From JBEKEX01 sp050013615 (GTDB lineage Bacteria; Chloroflexota; Anaerolineae; Anaerolineales; Anaerolineaceae): 6,595 nt of DNA. The notes beneath the pieces are model-generated. The model saw only the letters and a program-made list of their open reading frames with translations. It was not told where the DNA came from and did not search any database. Shown here piece by piece: positions 6,116-6,595 of the stretch (within the stretch, counting starts at the first letter, position 1; every line of letters starts with the position of its first letter). The DNA lies in assembly GCA_050013615.1 (NCBI GenBank), contig JBEKEX010000150.1, positions 1-6,595 on the forward strand, in the 5' to 3' direction. The translations under genes and the position numbers were made by a program.

Positions 6116-6595
6116 AAAACCTGTTATTGTCTGTGAAGACCTTTGGCATGTCTATCCCAACGGCGTCGAAGCATTGCGTGGAGTTAGCTTGACGGTCAAC
6201 GAGGGTGAATATGTAGCTTTTGTGGGACAGAACGGCAGCGGCAAAACCACCCTGGTGAAGCATTTTAACGGCCTGCTCAAACCGACGCGTGGTACAGTCA
6301 AGGTTGGTGGAAAAGACACAAAGGAAGTGAAGGTTTCCGCTCTTTCACGCACAGTGGGATACGTGTTCCAGAATCCCGATGATATGCTCTTTTGCAGCAG
6401 CGTCGAAGAAGAAATTGCTTTTGGCCCCAAAATGGTGGGTTATCCTGAGGATGAGACCAAACAAAAAGTGGATCAGATCATCACCGACTTGGGATTAGAG
6501 CCGTTGCGCGATGCGCATCCTTTTGCTCTAAGTTTGGGTGATCGTCAGCGGCTGGCTGTGGCTTGTGTCCTCTCTCTTGACCCGGAACTCTTTGT
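6108..6595 (+). CDS. ecfA2: ECF transporter ATP-binding subunit (second ATPase), truncated by window end
   Basis: The first 162 codons of a second ECF-type ABC ATPase are present, and the frame is open at the window end. It shows Walker A GQNGSGKTT (40-48), Q88 in VFQNPDDMLF, and EEIAFGP (101-107), all typical of EcfA subunits. The signature reads LSLGDRQR (141-148) where the first ATPase has LSGGQQQR, so the second glycine and the glutamine of the LSGGQ core are replaced. The sequence stops just before Walker B. GGAGAGG, seven bases before the ATG, lies inside the end of the first ATPase gene. Two different ATPases in tandem indicate a heterodimeric motor in which the two nucleotide sites may be unequal. 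EcfT and possibly the S component would be expected next downstream, outside the window. Confidence 0.93.
   Translation, partial: MAEKPVIVCEDLWHVYPNGVEALRGVSLTVNEGEYVAFVGQNGSGKTTLVKHFNGLLKPTRGTVKVGGKDTKEVKVSALSRTVGYVFQNPDDMLFCSSVEEEIAFGPKMVGYPEDETKQKVDQIITDLGLEPLRDAHPFALSLGDRQRLAVACVLSLDPELF

Noticed and set aside
1..6595. CRISPR array, tRNA, rRNA, insertion sequence or phage genes
   Set aside because: No regularly spaced repeats, cloverleaf-like segments, transposase motifs or terminal repeats were seen. The window is almost fully occupied by metabolic and transport genes.

Overview
The window is a densely packed, all-plus-strand bacterial segment in two modules. Base composition is moderate, genes overlap or are tightly spaced, Shine-Dalgarno sites are clear, and one gene probably starts with GTG. 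No feature fixes the taxonomy. A SorC-type regulator, a DhnA-type aldolase, a single-cysteine lipoprotein and ECF ATPases together would suit an anaerobic heterotroph such as an Anaerolineae-like Chloroflexota or a Firmicute relative. That is inference at low confidence.

Module 1 (1-4554) looks like a carbohydrate or polyol catabolic operon. In order it has the 3' end of a PfkB-family sugar kinase, a zinc-dependent medium-chain dehydrogenase, a class I aldolase of the DhnA/LsrF/FbaB type, an FGGY-family sugar kinase, and a SorC/DeoR-type sugar-responsive regulator. Dehydrogenase, aldolase and FGGY kinase are joined by 4-base stop/start overlaps, and the regulator follows 20 bases later, so they are probably cotranscribed. 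The likely logic is oxidation of a polyol or sugar to a ketose, phosphorylation, and aldol cleavage to triose-level products, with the regulator sensing a phosphorylated intermediate. The substrate cannot be read from the sequence. The FGGY kinase, DhnA-type aldolase and SorC regulator are the same three families as LsrK, LsrF and LsrR of the autoinducer-2 operon, but the two added enzymes argue for a sugar route.

The two modules are separated by a 121-base intergenic region (4555-4675). It holds two copies of the palindrome GTTGnCAAC, 22 bases apart centre to centre, the second of which contains a perfect TTGACA. This is the best candidate operator/promoter in the window.

Module 2 (4676-6595) encodes a small lipoprotein whose mature part resembles the sulfite-oxidase-type molybdopterin-binding domain without its metal-binding cysteine. 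After a 90-base gap with a strong imperfect hairpin come two overlapping ATPase genes of an energy-coupling factor (ECF) transporter; the second runs off the window. Transmembrane EcfT and substrate-specific S components are not in the window and are expected downstream. A lipoprotein of this fold beside an ECF transporter is the least familiar arrangement here and the best candidate for something undescribed.
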